Assembly: GCA_027006175.1 (NCBI GenBank)
Contig: JALTKS010000028.1
Coordinates: forward strand, 28,268 to 70,481
DNA length: 42,214 nucleotides
Reading direction: 5' to 3'
DNA from: Gammaproteobacteria bacterium
GTDB lineage: Bacteria > Pseudomonadota > Gammaproteobacteria > AKS1
The notes beneath the pieces were generated by a model. It was not told the DNA's origin. It saw nothing but the letters and a program-made list of their open reading frames with translations, and ran no database searches. This document shows positions 1-8,193 of the stretch, piece by piece. How positions within the stretch are numbered: the stretch's first letter is position 1; every line of letters begins with the position of its first letter. The position numbers and the translations under genes were made by a program.

Positions 1-620
1 GCACGTGTCATCACACCAAAACCGATATTAACAACCAATAATGATGCAATAACCGGTAATGCCATCAAAACAGCACCTGAAAATATATATTTAGACCAGG
101 ATAATAATTTCCAAATAGCATCAACACTTAAACCTGCTTCAGCTATAGGTAAATCAATGAAACTATTAGCCAATACTTCAATCATAATAAGATGCCCATT
201 CATTGCTAAAAACAACAATGTAATAAATATCGTATAAAACTGACTCACTGAAGGGACAACGACACCTGTAACAGGATCATTTAATGATGCGAATCCCAAG
301 CCCATGGTTAAGGCAATAACCTGCCCTCCTAAAACAAATATCCCAAAGACTAACTGTAAAGCAAAGCCCATTGCCAAACCGATTAAGACTTGCTGCATCG
401 CTACAATGCCACCGTTGACGCTAAATATTTCAACCTGTTCAATGGGCGGAATATGCGGTGCTATTGCCAAGGTCAAAACAAGTGAAAATATAACTTTTAG
501 TCTGATCGGTAATAATCTTGAACCAAAAACAGGAACTGCGCTTACCATCGCTGATATTCTAAACAATGGCCAAATCATTACCCCAAGTTGTGACATTAAT
601 TCAGAACCGGAAAAAATCAT
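1..620 (-). CDS. fliR: Flagellar export gate protein FliR (C-terminus cut by window edge)
   Basis: Inner-membrane component of the flagellar type III export gate, which assembles with FliP and FliQ. The reading frame begins at an ATG 12 bases after the fliQ stop and runs off the left edge, so about 206 N-terminal residues are visible of a protein usually near 255-265. Several long hydrophobic segments and the family-like stretch GLGFASLNDPVTG, about 120 residues in, support the call. I see no good Shine-Dalgarno sequence before the ATG, so translation is probably coupled to fliQ. It is the last visible gene of the fliLMNOPQR unit; flhB and flhA commonly follow beyond the edge. Confidence 0.93.
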   Translation of the reverse strand, partial: MIFSGSELMSQLGVMIWPLFRISAMVSAVPVFGSRLLPIRLKVIFSLVLTLAIAPHIPPIEQVEIFSVNGGIVAMQQVLIGLAMGFALQLVFGIFVLGGQVIALTMGLGFASLNDPVTGVVVPSVSQFYTIFITLLFLAMNGHLIMIEVLANSFIDLPIAEAGLSVDAIWKLLSWSKYIFSGAVLMALPVIASLLVVNIGFGVMTR

Positions 621-632
621 TGTTAATTACAC

Positions 633-902
633 TCAGCCAATCGCATAGGGGATATTCTGATATAGCTGTGTCGTATAATTTACCAACATATCCAGCAACC
701 AGGAACCGGCAAAAGCAAGCACCATTAACGTAATGAGTAATTTTGGAATAAAACTTAATGTTTGTTCATTAATTTGTGTCGCTGCTTGAAACATACTCAC
801 TAACAAACCCACGCCTAATGCAGGCAACAACACAACTGAAACCATTAAAATGATTACATGAAGCGCACTTTGCATAATTTGAAGTACGTCTTGTGGAGCC
901 AT
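633..902 (-). CDS. fliQ: Flagellar export gate protein FliQ
   Basis: Small two-helix membrane protein of the export gate, acting with FliP and FliR in the MS-ring pore. The frame is open further upstream to 956, but I chose the ATG at 902: it gives MAPQDVLQIMQ, the usual FliQ beginning, and the usual 89 residues, and it lies three bases after a strong AGGAAGG ribosome-binding site. Two hydrophobic segments (roughly residues 13-38 and 50-75) are visible. It starts 8 bases after the fliP stop and ends 12 bases before fliR, consistent with one transcript. Confidence 0.96.
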   Translation of the reverse strand: MAPQDVLQIMQSALHVIILMVSVVLLPALGVGLLVSMFQAATQINEQTLSFIPKLLITLMVLAFAGSWLLDMLVNYTTQLYQNIPYAIG

Positions 903-910
903 GATCCTTC

Positions 911-1657
911 CTATATATAGAAGCTGGTCGCTAAAGTGCCTAACACCAGCGTCCAACCATCTGCTAATACAAACAACATTATTTTAAATGGCAATGAAAT
1001 AATTAACGGTGACAACATCAACATCCCCATCGACATCAAGACACTTGCCACGACAAGATCGATGATCAAAAATGGTACGAATAATAAGAACCCAATCTGG
1101 AATGCTGTTTTTAATTCACTCGTAACAAAAGCAGGAATTAAAATCGTAAATGGAATATCATCAGGAGATTCTATATTTTCAATTCCCGCAATACGTGCAA
1201 ATAAATCTATGTCTGATTCACGTGTCTGTCTCATCATGAATTCACTAATTGGCGCCTGAGCCATTTCAAGTGCTTTACCAGACGTAATCGTTTCATTCAG
1301 ATAAGGCTGTAGTGCATCATTATTTATTGTGTTCAACACTGGCGACATAACAAATATTGTCATAAACAAACTAAGACCAATGATAATTTGATTAGTTGGT
1401 GTTTGAGCTGTACCAATAGCTGTTCTGAGTATCGCCAGAACAATTACTATTCGTGTAAAAGCAGTCATCATCATTAGTGCCGCAGGCAACATCGTCATGA
1501 TGGTCATAATAATGAGTACTTGAATACTCAACGTGTAGGTTTGACCACCATTAGAATCAGTCACTACTGACATCGCAGGAATACCCACTTCTGCGAAACT
1601 GTTTACAGGAATTAGAAGCCCGGCTAAAACGAGGATAAAAGGTGATACGTATTTCAC
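911..1657 (-). CDS. fliP: Flagellar export gate protein FliP
   Basis: Core membrane protein of the flagellar type III export channel (five FliP, four FliQ and one FliR in known structures). The 248-residue product is of normal length. A cleavable N-terminal signal peptide typical of FliP is visible (hydrophobic stretch ending near NSFAE). The family block around [20 protein letters not shown] follows at about residue 65, and the C-terminal half is hydrophobic. The ATG overlaps the fliO stop by four bases (ATGA), which indicates translational coupling. Confidence 0.97.
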   Translation of the reverse strand: MKYVSPFILVLAGLLIPVNSFAEVGIPAMSVVTDSNGGQTYTLSIQVLIIMTIMTMLPAALMMMTAFTRIVIVLAILRTAIGTAQTPTNQIIIGLSLFMTIFVMSPVLNTINNDALQPYLNETITSGKALEMAQAPISEFMMRQTRESDIDLFARIAGIENIESPDDIPFTILIPAFVTSELKTAFQIGFLLFVPFLIIDLVVASVLMSMGMLMLSPLIISLPFKIMLFVLADGWTLVLGTLATSFYI

Positions 1658-2094
1658 TTCGATTTACCTCGTAATACTTCTGATAATTTATTTGCGAAAT
1701 TATTATCGACTATTTTCTTTGGCTGTATATCAATTGGATTCTTTAGTACATGTAATTTCTGAATGCGTCCTGGTGAAAGACCAATTAGAAGCTGTTCTTC
1801 ACCAACCTGTAATAAAACCACGCGTTCACGAGCACCCATCGACATTCCGCCAATAATGCTCATCACGCCGCCACCCACCATGGTTACACCACCTACACGA
1901 CGAACCAACCACGCCACTAAAATGACAATAAAAAGAACCAGTAATAAACCACCTACCATTTGGAAAATATTTGTTCCTGAAAGTGGATCGATAACGGGTT
2001 TCATTTTTGGTAGCTCAGTGCTATCGACTAAGGCAATCAGTGGCATTGAGTACAATAATGATGCGGTAAAAAAGGTAAATGCTTTGAGCTTCAT
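1654..2094 (-). CDS. fliO: Flagellar assembly protein FliO
   Basis: Small membrane protein that helps FliP assemble in the export gate. The 146-residue product has an N-terminal hydrophobic segment (residues 5-22, possibly a signal sequence) and one strong transmembrane helix at about 45-66, ending in LVRRVGG. A cytoplasmic domain follows with the FliO-like run [20 protein letters not shown]. FliO is poorly conserved, so position between fliN and fliP carries much of the weight. It overlaps fliP by four bases and starts 14 bases after fliN. Confidence 0.92.
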   Translation of the reverse strand: MKLKAFTFFTASLLYSMPLIALVDSTELPKMKPVIDPLSGTNIFQMVGGLLLVLFIVILVAWLVRRVGGVTMVGGGVMSIIGGMSMGARERVVLLQVGEEQLLIGLSPGRIQKLHVLKNPIDIQPKKIVDNNFANKLSEVLRGKSK

Positions 2095-2108
2095 TATAAC
2101 AACCTGAC

Positions 2109-2600
2109 TTAACGTAACTTCTTAAGACGTTCTGAAGCACTAATAACATCTGTCAAACGAATACCAAACTTATCATTAACCACGACGACTTCGCCGTGCG
2201 CAACAAGGGTTCCATTTACCAATACATCCATTGGCTCACCCGCCAAACGATCTAATTCCACCACAGAACCCTGGTTCAACTGCAACAGGTTTCTAATGCT
2301 GATGGTGGTACGACCAATTTCCATTGCGATCGTGACAGGAATATCAAGAATGACATCTAGATTAACGTCTTCTCCAACCGGAGCGCTATCATCCTTCAAT
2401 GGATCAAGTGGTGCTGTTTGCACATCTGCTTGTGGTGCTGTCTCTTGTGCACCTGCCAATATTTCATCGGCATCTACGCCGCCTGCTGCGGCAGCACCTT
2501 CTACTTCTGCCTGTTCTTCAAGCGCTGCTGCCCAGGGATCTTCCGCTTCACCCTCATCGGCTGCTGCCTCATTCTCATTGACTTCAGTTTCATCATTCAT
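2109..2600 (-). CDS. fliN: Flagellar motor switch protein FliN
   Basis: C-ring component that binds FliH and takes part in switching rotation direction. The C-terminal 80 or so residues form a typical SpoA/FliN domain (LDIPVTIAMEIGRT, LNQGSVVELDRLAGEP, DVLVNGTLVAHGEVVVV, ending GIRLTDVISASERLKKL). The N-terminal 75 or so residues are acidic and alanine-rich without visible fold, longer than the short leader of enterobacterial FliN (137 residues in total, against 163 here). The start follows a GAAGGAGA site and overlaps the fliM stop by four bases. Confidence 0.96.
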   Translation of the reverse strand: MNDETEVNENEAAADEGEAEDPWAAALEEQAEVEGAAAAGGVDADEILAGAQETAPQADVQTAPLDPLKDDSAPVGEDVNLDVILDIPVTIAMEIGRTTISIRNLLQLNQGSVVELDRLAGEPMDVLVNGTLVAHGEVVVVNDKFGIRLTDVISASERLKKLR

Positions 2601-3622
2601 TGCTTATCTCCTTCTGGATTCACTATCTCCAAAGACTGTTTTGTTTCAGGACGAGAAATCGAACTTATTATTTTCACCGCTTTATTCCCATGTGCTTCAC
2701 CAAACGTACCGCGTAATACGGGAATATCGCCTGAGCGCAATAACACTGTTTCAGGTATCTCTATAGGGATAATGTCACCTTCTTTCATATTCAAAATTTC
2801 GTTTAAACTGATTTCTGTTTCTGTTAATAAACAACTTAAATCAACTTCAGCACTTTTTACTTCATCTCTTAATGCCGTTATCCAGCGCTGATCTATTTCA
2901 GAACGATCACTTTGAACTCCTGCATCCAGTAACTCTCGAATAGGTTCGAGCATTGAATAAGGCATGGTGATGTGTAAATCACCGCCACCACCATCAAGTT
3001 CAATAGTGAATTTAGTAACGACAACGACTTCTGTAGGGCTAACAATATTTGCAAACTGAGGATTTACTTCTGAATTTATATATTCAAATTCTACATCAAT
3101 AACAGGTTGCCATGCTTCATGCAGGTTTTTAAATATATCGGCTAACACTATCTGAACAATTCGCAGTTCTGTTGGTGTAAATTCACGCCCTTCAATTTTT
3201 GCATGGAAACGACCATCTCCACCAAAGAAGTTATCGACTAAAATAAAAACCAACTTAGGATCAAGTACAAATAACCCAGTTCCACGCAACGGATGTATCT
3301 TGACTAAATTTAAGCTCGTAGGCACAAATAATTGATGCATATACTCAGAAAACTTAAGCATCTGTACACTACCAACGGATATTTCTGCCGTACGTCTTAA
3401 TAAATTAAATAGGCTTATCCGAAAATGACGTGCAAAACGCTCATTAATCATTTCCAGTGTTGGGAGACGACCTCGAACAATACGGTCTTCTACGGCAAAA
3501 TCATAATTTCTTGTTTCACCATCATCGAGCCCCTCATCACTTTCCGTTTCAACCTCACCACCTGATACACCGTGTAACAAGGCATCGATTTCTTCTTGTG
3601 ATAATAAATCGTTGACTGACAT
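2597..3622 (-). CDS. fliM: Flagellar motor switch protein FliM
   Basis: C-ring protein that binds phosphorylated CheY and transmits the switching signal to FliG. The extreme N-terminus carries the CheY-binding motif LLSQEEIDALL (residues 6-16), followed by a central CheC-like domain (about 50-230) and a C-terminal SpoA domain (LSEVEVDL-type region to the NKAVKI run). Its 341 residues are the normal length. It starts 2 bases after the fliL stop with no separate ribosome-binding site of note, suggesting coupling, and overlaps fliN. Confidence 0.97.
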   Translation of the reverse strand: MSVNDLLSQEEIDALLHGVSGGEVETESDEGLDDGETRNYDFAVEDRIVRGRLPTLEMINERFARHFRISLFNLLRRTAEISVGSVQMLKFSEYMHQLFVPTSLNLVKIHPLRGTGLFVLDPKLVFILVDNFFGGDGRFHAKIEGREFTPTELRIVQIVLADIFKNLHEAWQPVIDVEFEYINSEVNPQFANIVSPTEVVVVTKFTIELDGGGGDLHITMPYSMLEPIRELLDAGVQSDRSEIDQRWITALRDEVKSAEVDLSCLLTETEISLNEILNMKEGDIIPIEIPETVLLRSGDIPVLRGTFGEAHGNKAVKIISSISRPETKQSLEIVNPEGDKQ

Positions 3623-3624
3623 AA

Positions 3625-4182
3625 TTATTGAACCACAAAGCCAGTAAAGAAAACTTCATCGATACCTACCTTACCGATATTTTCTTTTAGAATTGTTTGA
3701 ATTTCTTCTCTTGTTTGTTGACGCAGCGTCTCTTTTCCTTCTTGACTATTTAATTCAGCTGCTGTCTTACTGCTGTATAAGAGAACCAGGTTATTTCGAA
3801 TAACCGGCTCATGCTTTGTCAGTTCTTCAATTATTGATGGATTCCTGGTGGATACACTTAAGTCTATTTGCAAGAAACGCAATTTTCCCTTGTCTTCAAA
3901 ATTAACAACAAATGCTGGTTTGAATTTATGGTAGATAGTTTCTGTTGCGAGCTCTTCTTCGCTTGACTCCTCTTTTGCCACTTCATCAGCAACACCATCT
4001 TCACTCGCCTCCGAAGATGAAGATCCACCACCAATAATCCCGGTAAAATAAAGACCCGCACCCACAGAAATAGCGAGCACAACAACACCCGCTATTATAA
4101 ATATCATTTTTTTAGATTTAGCCGGCTTTCCGTCTTTTTCAGACTTATCATCTAACTCTAAATCATCATCACTGATCGCCAT
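3625..4182 (-). CDS. fliL: Flagellar basal body-associated protein FliL
   Basis: Single-pass inner-membrane protein that surrounds and supports the stator at the basal body. The sequence shows an acidic cytoplasmic N-terminus, a Lys-rich patch, one transmembrane helix (about residues 26-50), a Ser/Glu-rich periplasmic linker, then the FliL domain (KFKPAFVVNFEDKG to the C-terminal DEVFFTGFVVQ). The length of 185 is typical. An AGGAG site lies 8 bases before the ATG. It is the first gene of fliLMNOPQR and sits about 23 bases after the start predicted from the sigma-54 promoter. Confidence 0.95.
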   Translation of the reverse strand: MAISDDDLELDDKSEKDGKPAKSKKMIFIIAGVVVLAISVGAGLYFTGIIGGGSSSSEASEDGVADEVAKEESSEEELATETIYHKFKPAFVVNFEDKGKLRFLQIDLSVSTRNPSIIEELTKHEPVIRNNLVLLYSSKTAAELNSQEGKETLRQQTREEIQTILKENIGKVGIDEVFFTGFVVQ

Positions 4183-4431
4183 AAATGTGACTCCTGTTAA
4201 TTACCTAATACACATAGCAAAAGCCATGCCACTGGATTCTATTCAGGAATAACACCGCAAATCATGTGAACTTAAAAGAGGAAAATTAAGTTAATTCAAT
4301 TAATACAGTAACTTAGGAGGAGGTAAATCAATAAGCTTTTAAATATAATCAATCTCGATCGTATCGGAATAACGACATTTTTCCGACACATCTGTTATTT
4401 TGACTGCTATCTCATTGATTTTGACACTTGC
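4183..4431. other. fliK-fliL intergenic region with repeats
   Basis: This 249-base non-coding stretch holds the fliL sigma-54 promoter. About 150-200 bases upstream of that promoter lie a 23-base imperfect inverted repeat (4364-4386, arms TCGGAA/TTCCGA) and two copies of GTCAAAAT (minus strand, 4397-4404 and 4418-4425) exactly 21 bases apart. I see no hairpin followed by a T-run, so no clear intrinsic terminator for fliK. Confidence 0.6.
4215..4231 (-). promoter_or_regulatory. Sigma-54 promoter of fliLMNOPQR
   Basis: On the minus strand the site reads TGGCATG-N4-TTGCTA, with GG (4229-4230) and GC (4217-4218) exactly 10 bases apart, against the consensus TGGCACG-N4-TTGCW. Transcription would begin near 4205, about 23 bases before fliL. 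The -24/-12 spacing and location are seen directly; activation by FlrC is inferred. Confidence 0.82.
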
Positions 4432-5631
4432 TTAGACGTAATAATCAACTACATCCTCATTAAATGTTACTTGGCTTACGAAGACATCGTTATCAACTTG
4501 CTCTTGCTCCTGTGAACCTGACCAAAATGAATTCTCTGATTCTTGTTGAGAAGAACTGTTTTCATTCCCCGCTTGTTGTTGATTAAAACTATCGTGGAAT
4601 ATGTCCACATTCTCTAAATCGACACCTTGTTCAGCAAGCATGTCTCGTAATCGTGGCAAGGCTTGTTCAATGACGTCTTTAACACTGCCCTGCTGTGTTG
4701 TAAAAACCACATTTGCTTTATCGTTATCTACATTTAATTGTATGTCGATTCTTCCTAGCTCAGCAGGATTAAGGCGTAATTGTGCTGATTGAACGTTCCC
4801 TACCGACCATACAACCCTCTGAGAAAAGGCTTTTTGCCAACGCGGATCCTGTACTGGAACATCAATGCTCAATTGTGCTGTTGCCGCTGTTCCCGTTGCA
4901 CTGAGTGGTGTCGAATTAACTGTTGATGGGACTGACGCTGCAGGAGCAACAAGCTGCTTTTGATTAAGCTCTGTGAACTTTTCCAATACCCGACCAAGTT
5001 GCCCTGCCTCAATGCCTGCTTCCGCTTGGCGGGTTAAGGGTGAGAATATTTTTTGTAATTGCAGTGTCTCTTTAAATTGCGTGACTGCCTGTGTTTCAGC
5101 ATCGATACCTGCTTCACTAAAGGGCAACAATGAAATAGTCTGGTTCACCGTTTCTGCTTTTACTGGTTGCAACGACGTACTATTAATAATCCTTATTGTC
5201 TCTGTTGAGGTTGGTACGGAAAGACGCGTGGAAAGAACCGGATCTTTTTCTACCGATGCTGAAACAGATGCTTTAATTTGTGATTCAATCACAGGAATAT
5301 TTATCCCTAAAACATCAACCGACTCCTCAGTTAATGAGAGCTCCTGGCTAATATCATCAGAAATCTCTGCAATATCAGCCTGAAGTTGTGTATTAATCGC
5401 GAGAGGCAGACTATTGCCGTCTAACGGCAAACTAACGTTAGTCTTTTCTTCAACCGCCACAGCCTCCGTATTGGCCTCAGTCGCGTTTATCTCAGTACTA
5501 ACATCCGTTAAAACACCGCCAAAACCCCCTTTAGAATCAGTGTCAGATGATTCTGCTTGCGCTGAAGTGTTAGTCGCGCCCGTTTTTGAAGGTGAACTGA
5601 CTTGGATCGGAAAAGGCTGTGATGTCGACAT
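4432..5631 (-). CDS. fliK: Flagellar hook-length control protein FliK
   Basis: Secreted molecular ruler that sets hook length and switches export specificity from rod/hook to filament substrates through FlhB. The N-terminal 250 residues are low-complexity and rich in Ser, Thr, Glu and Ala, as in other FliK ruler regions. The conserved C-terminal domain is clear at about residues 270-350 (LRLNPAELGRIDIQL and the following LPRLRDMLAEQGVDLENV). A Gln/Glu/Ser-rich tail follows. Its 399 residues are within the family range. The ribosome-binding site AGGAG lies 7 bases before the ATG and is the right arm of a hairpin listed separately. Confidence 0.94.
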   Translation of the reverse strand: MSTSQPFPIQVSSPSKTGATNTSAQAESSDTDSKGGFGGVLTDVSTEINATEANTEAVAVEEKTNVSLPLDGNSLPLAINTQLQADIAEISDDISQELSLTEESVDVLGINIPVIESQIKASVSASVEKDPVLSTRLSVPTSTETIRIINSTSLQPVKAETVNQTISLLPFSEAGIDAETQAVTQFKETLQLQKIFSPLTRQAEAGIEAGQLGRVLEKFTELNQKQLVAPAASVPSTVNSTPLSATGTAATAQLSIDVPVQDPRWQKAFSQRVVWSVGNVQSAQLRLNPAELGRIDIQLNVDNDKANVVFTTQQGSVKDVIEQALPRLRDMLAEQGVDLENVDIFHDSFNQQQAGNENSSSQQESENSFWSGSQEQEQVDNDVFVSQVTFNEDVVDYYV

Positions 5632-5635
5632 AGTT

Positions 5636-5670
5636 TTGCTCCTAATTAGACTTACTTAGGTAAGGAGCAA
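5636..5670 (-). promoter_or_regulatory. Hairpin that hides the fliK ribosome-binding site
   Basis: A perfect 8-base inverted repeat, TTGCTCCT (5636-5643 on the plus strand) and AGGAGCAA (5663-5670), flanks a 19-base loop. In minus-strand RNA the arm nearest fliK contains AGGAG, the fliK ribosome-binding site. The distal arm overlaps the -12 element of the fliK sigma-54 promoter and so is absent from transcripts that start there. Confidence 0.65.
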
Positions 5671-5682
5671 GGACTGTGCCAA
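5665..5682 (-). promoter_or_regulatory. Sigma-54 promoter of fliK
   Basis: The minus strand reads TTGGCACA-N4-TTGCTCC, with GG (5679-5680) and GC (5667-5668) 10 bases apart, very close to consensus. It lies directly after the fliJ stop (5686). The predicted start near 5655 leaves a leader of about 24 bases before fliK. Confidence 0.88.
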
Positions 5683-5685
5683 TAA

Positions 5686-6135
5686 TTATATATCCAAATA
5701 CATCGGGCGCACACGTTGCGCGCGCTCATCATTTTCATTTTGTTCCCGCTTATCCTGCGCGCGTATTTCCGCCGTACGATAACGATCTACCACTTTGTTC
5801 AATGCCTCACTACGCGTATGCATTGCCTGCCATTCACGCTGTTTCACCTCAAGCTGACGTACTGCTAATTCTATTTGGCTTCGTTGAAATACAATCGCCT
5901 CATCAAGTCGACGAATAAAGCGCGTGTAATCCTGCATCTGTCCTGCGCCTATTCCTGCACTACCCGCCGAAACCATCTTTTCCACATATTCAGAGCGGTA
6001 TTGAATTAATTCATCTAATTTATTTTTATGTTCTTGTAAAACATTTTGCTGTTGCCCCATATGCCGCGCGGCATCACGCTCATGTGCATGAGCAATTTCA
6101 GAGACAGGCTTTAAGCGTTGTGATTTATTCATCAT
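5686..6135 (-). CDS. fliJ: Flagellar export chaperone/ATPase stalk protein FliJ
   Basis: Coiled-coil protein that sits in the FliI hexamer and links it to the FlhA gate. The 149-residue product is highly charged and almost wholly alpha-helical in character (long Gln/Glu/Arg-rich heptads), as expected. A YTRFIRRLDEAI run at about residues 70-81 resembles the family. The first ATG shares one base with the fliI stop, and a second ATG follows immediately, so either could be used. Assignment rests on the coiled-coil character plus position after fliI. Confidence 0.93.
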   Translation of the reverse strand: MMNKSQRLKPVSEIAHAHERDAARHMGQQQNVLQEHKNKLDELIQYRSEYVEKMVSAGSAGIGAGQMQDYTRFIRRLDEAIVFQRSQIELAVRQLEVKQREWQAMHTRSEALNKVVDRYRTAEIRAQDKREQNENDERAQRVRPMYLDI

Positions 6136-7556
6136 TAATTAACCGGTTGCGAAGTAACAGACATTTGTTGCGGCGCAACTTGCTCTTGCGTTGGAATAAC
6201 AATTTGTTCAGATAACATTGCATCAAGTGTGGCACAACTGGTCTGGATGTCCACCGCACTATTCATATCCTGCTGCAAAAACTCTACTAATTGTGGTTGA
6301 ATTGCAACTGCCTCATCAAGGTGTGGATCATGTCCTGGTGAATAAGCCCCAACCGAAATAAGATCTTTGCTCTTCTCATAAGTAGAATATAATTTTTTAA
6401 ACCGTTGTGCTGACTGTTGCTGCTGCTGATCTGTGATTTCTGTCATGGCACGACTAATGGATGCTTCAATATCGATTGCTGGATAATGCCCGGCATCGGC
6501 AAGTTCGCGAGAAAGCACAATATGCCCATCTAAAATCGCTCTTGATGCATCTGCAACGGGATCATTTTGGTCATCGCCTTCTGCCAGTACCGTATAAAAA
6601 GCAGTAATAGAACCGCCACCCTTTTCACTATTACCTGCACGCTCAACCAATTTCGGTAACAGTGCAAAAACCGAAGGCGGATAACCTTTGGTTGCAGGAG
6701 GCTCACCTATCGCCAGCGCTATCTCACGTTGCGCCTGTGCAAAACGCGTTAATGAATCCATTAACAACAACACATTTTTACCTTTGTCACGAAAATGTTC
6801 AGCAATGCTGGTTGCTAACATCGCGCCATGAATGCGCATTAACGGTGGATGATCAGCCGGTGTTGCAACAACAACTGCTCGCTGCATACCTTCTTCTCCC
6901 AGGGTATTATCAATAAATTCTTTTACTTCCCGACCACGTTCACCAATCATTCCAACAACAATAATATCCGCCGTTGTATAACGGGTCATCATACCGAGCA
7001 AAACACTCTTACCCACACCACTACCCGCAAACAGTCCCATGCGTTGTCCACGACCGACCGTTAGTAATGCATTAATAGCGCGTACACCCACATCCAATGG
7101 TTCCTGTATGGGGTGGCGTTTCATGGGGTTAATCGTTTTACCTTCCAGCGACACCCTACTGTCACCACTCAGTGGTCCCTTACCATCCAGGGGATGTCCT
7201 GCACCATCAATGATACGACCTAGAATAGAATCATTAACAGGCACACCATGAACAGCAGTAGAAGGTATTACGCGTGCGCCGGGAACCAGACCTCGAATAT
7301 CTTCAGTCGGCATAAGAAAAAGTTTATCGCCAGAAAAACCGACAACCTCGGCTTCAACCTCTGAACCATTCGGGGCGATAATATTACAAATGGCACCAAC
7401 CGGTGCCTGACAACCCACGGCTTCAAGTGTCATACCTACCATACGCGTTAACTTGCCTTCCACAACAATAGGGATTGGCTTCTCAACTTCATCACTTATC
7501 TCCGACAACGCTGAGACCCAGGACTGTTGAAATTTACTCCTCTGCGCCGCGGTCAC
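6135..7556 (-). CDS. fliI: Flagellum-specific export ATPase FliI
   Basis: Hexameric ATPase homologous to F1-beta that energises delivery of export substrates. Walker A (GSGVGKS, about residue 180), the Walker B run [19 protein letters not shown] and the [20 protein letters not shown] signature are all present. The frame stays open to a GTG at 7571. I prefer the GTG at 7556 because it lies 9 bases after GGAG, but the choice is uncertain by five residues. The start lies inside the end of fliH, and the stop abuts fliJ. About 473 residues, normal for the family. Confidence 0.96.
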   Translation of the reverse strand: MTAAQRSKFQQSWVSALSEISDEVEKPIPIVVEGKLTRMVGMTLEAVGCQAPVGAICNIIAPNGSEVEAEVVGFSGDKLFLMPTEDIRGLVPGARVIPSTAVHGVPVNDSILGRIIDGAGHPLDGKGPLSGDSRVSLEGKTINPMKRHPIQEPLDVGVRAINALLTVGRGQRMGLFAGSGVGKSVLLGMMTRYTTADIIVVGMIGERGREVKEFIDNTLGEEGMQRAVVVATPADHPPLMRIHGAMLATSIAEHFRDKGKNVLLLMDSLTRFAQAQREIALAIGEPPATKGYPPSVFALLPKLVERAGNSEKGGGSITAFYTVLAEGDDQNDPVADASRAILDGHIVLSRELADAGHYPAIDIEASISRAMTEITDQQQQQSAQRFKKLYSTYEKSKDLISVGAYSPGHDPHLDEAVAIQPQLVEFLQQDMNSAVDIQTSCATLDAMLSEQIVIPTQEQVAPQQMSVTSQPVN

Positions 7557-8193
7557 TTTGACGTTCTCCACCTAGCATACGCGCAATAATGCCACTTAAT
7601 CTTGCCTCAACACTGGCATCAATTTCTGAATAATCAGTTAAGACCTTACACCCCCCCTTACTTAGTAATGGCTCCTCAACAATCGTCCAGGATTTATCGC
7701 CATCCGCAATATTCATACTTTCTCTTAGTACTGCCGCATCGTCTGGATTCATAAAGACACGAATATTTTGTATGCCAGCCGGTAGTGCTGAAACCGTCTC
7801 TCTCACCACAGCAACAATTTGACCCGGATCGGTTTTTATTTCACGACGAATTAACTTTCTGGCAATACTTATTGCAAGTTGACTTAATTGCTCTATAACA
7901 GCCTCATCAACTTCTTGTAGTGGTTTTTGTAAAAATTGAGCAATGCTATCAATATTTCTCAGGCGTTCCTGTATTGCGCTCTCCGCATCTTGTATACCTT
8001 TCTGAAAGCCTTGAGAATAGCCTTCTTCAAATGCCTGTTTTTGTAGTACCTCAATTGATTCGGCGGTAATTAACCGCTGCCTTTCTTGCTCGGCAATATC
8101 TTTAGCCGTTGGTTTCTGTATTGAGGGAGGCTGCCATGATGCATACTCAGCATGATCGCCATCAATAATAGTTGGCTTAGGAGACGAACTCAT
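7534..8193 (-). CDS. fliH: Flagellar assembly/ATPase regulator FliH
   Basis: Stalk-like regulator that binds FliI and anchors it to FliN at the C-ring. The central part carries the FliH-typical helical run with an alternating small-residue pattern ([20 protein letters not shown]), followed by the V/F-ATPase E-subunit-like C-terminal domain. The frame begins with a GTG at 8205, but the ATG at 8193 follows GGAGG by 5 bases and gives MSSSPKPTI, so I chose that (219 residues). It overlaps fliG by 17 bases and fliI by about 23. Confidence 0.94.
   Translation of the reverse strand: MSSSPKPTIIDGDHAEYASWQPPSIQKPTAKDIAEQERQRLITAESIEVLQKQAFEEGYSQGFQKGIQDAESAIQERLRNIDSIAQFLQKPLQEVDEAVIEQLSQLAISIARKLIRREIKTDPGQIVAVVRETVSALPAGIQNIRVFMNPDDAAVLRESMNIADGDKSWTIVEEPLLSKGGCKVLTDYSEIDASVEARLSGIIARMLGGERQSDRGAEE

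Noticed and set aside
304-648. Open frame of 114 residues on the plus strand opposite fliR
   Set aside because: It lies wholly opposite fliR, is low-complexity, matches no family, and has no ribosome-binding context; it is a shadow of the real gene. The same applies to the other long opposite-strand frames, such as those at 2296-2766 and 20685-21053.
903-956. Longer FliQ beginning at 956
   Set aside because: It would overlap fliP and adds residues unlike FliQ; the ATG at 902 has a strong ribosome-binding site and gives exactly 89 residues.
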